From assembly GCA_011049495.1 (NCBI GenBank), contig DSBF01000335.1:1-5814 (forward strand): a stretch of DNA of 5,814 nucleotides, given 5' to 3'. Below the pieces are notes generated by a model. That model ran no database searches, was not told where the DNA came from, and worked only from the letters and a program-made list of their open reading frames with translations. The stretch is from Ignavibacteria bacterium. Lineage in GTDB: Bacteria; Bacteroidota; Ignavibacteria; Ignavibacteriales; Melioribacteraceae. Each line of letters starts with the position of its first letter. Positions within the stretch are counted from its first letter, which is position 1. Position numbers and translations under genes: made by a program. This document shows, piece by piece, positions 5,647-5,814 of the stretch.

Positions 5647-5814
5647 CTTGTAACCCTTCACTTCCTCTTCAGAAAATTCAACTCCTAAGCCTAGAGCAAT
5701 TCGGTTTACAAAATTGAAATAGCTCGTTATTAAGTTTGGTCAACAGAATATCTTCATCTCTCCAGCCACTCGATTTCAATTCATCTAAGTTGTTCAGTTT
5801 ATTACATATATATC
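5641..5814 (-). pseudogene. C-terminus of a frameshifted AhpD-superfamily peroxidase-related gene
   Basis: Read leftwards from the window edge, one frame encodes NKLNNLDELKSSGWRDEDIL. It would then run out of register and stop at 5678. The adjacent frame, from 5733 to the TAA at 5643-5641, encodes LITSYFNFVNRIALGLGVE followed by FSEEEVKGYKY. Together these match the typical end of peroxidase-related carboxymuconolactone decarboxylase family proteins, with a Leu-x-x-Gly-Trp-x-(D/E)-E-(D/E)-I helix followed by a FNFVNRIA.GLGV helix. Dropping one base around 5734-5740 (ACCAAAC on the gene strand) joins the frames as DEDIL-LTKLITS-YFNFVNR. So the copy here carries one extra base: a real inactivating mutation or an assembly error. 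The catalytic Cys region would lie beyond the window. The gene converges with the kinase gene, with 18 bases between the stop codons. Confidence 0.75.

Noticed and set aside
5641..5814. Programmed ribosomal frameshift in the right-end gene
   Set aside because: There is no slippery heptamer or downstream structure that I can see, and this family is not known to use frameshifting.
1..5814. CRISPR array, insertion sequence, tRNA or rRNA
   Set aside because: I saw no regularly spaced direct repeats, no transposase-like reading frame, no terminal inverted repeats and no cloverleaf or rRNA-like stretch.

Overview
The window is AT-rich bacterial DNA with standard genetic code, well-formed purine-rich ribosome binding sites and short intergenic gaps. 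Protein style (Lys/Ile/Asn-rich, 'SAQ'-type signal peptide ends, a Cys-Asn-Pro-Cys tail on a YceI protein) suggests a low-GC member of the Bacteroidota/Chlorobiota/Ignavibacteria group, with Ignavibacteria my best guess. This is an inference from style, not a database match.

Layout. Bases 1-137 hold the start of a leftward gene for an exported protein that runs off the window. A 338-base divergent intergenic region follows, ending in a probable promoter with a palindromic operator. Rightward unit A (476-1211) encodes a four-helix membrane protein resembling the DUF6789 family and, one base after its stop, an 88-residue two-helix membrane protein. After a 91-base gap with a second palindrome of the same design comes rightward unit B (1303-5622). 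It encodes an AhpD/carboxymuconolactone-decarboxylase-type protein, an exported YceI protein with a Cys-rich repeated tail, a Tat-exported His-motif protein resembling DUF6969, an exported CxxC peroxiredoxin, and a membrane sensor histidine kinase with no response regulator in the window. At the right end, convergent to the kinase, is the C-terminal part of a second AhpD-superfamily (peroxidase-related) gene that is broken by a one-base frameshift.

How the genes may work together. Unit B combines a CxxC/His AhpD-like protein, an exported peroxiredoxin, a lipocalin-like YceI and a putative metal-binding tail, which suggests an envelope redox or peroxide/electrophile defence module, possibly monitored by the kinase. 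The clearest new signal is the pair of palindromes TGTCR-N6-YGACA (390-405 and 1228-1243). Each lies about 70-80 bases upstream of the first start codon of its unit and has the 5-N6-5 geometry of Crp/Fnr-family operators. They could join the two units in one regulon. No regulator gene is visible in the window.
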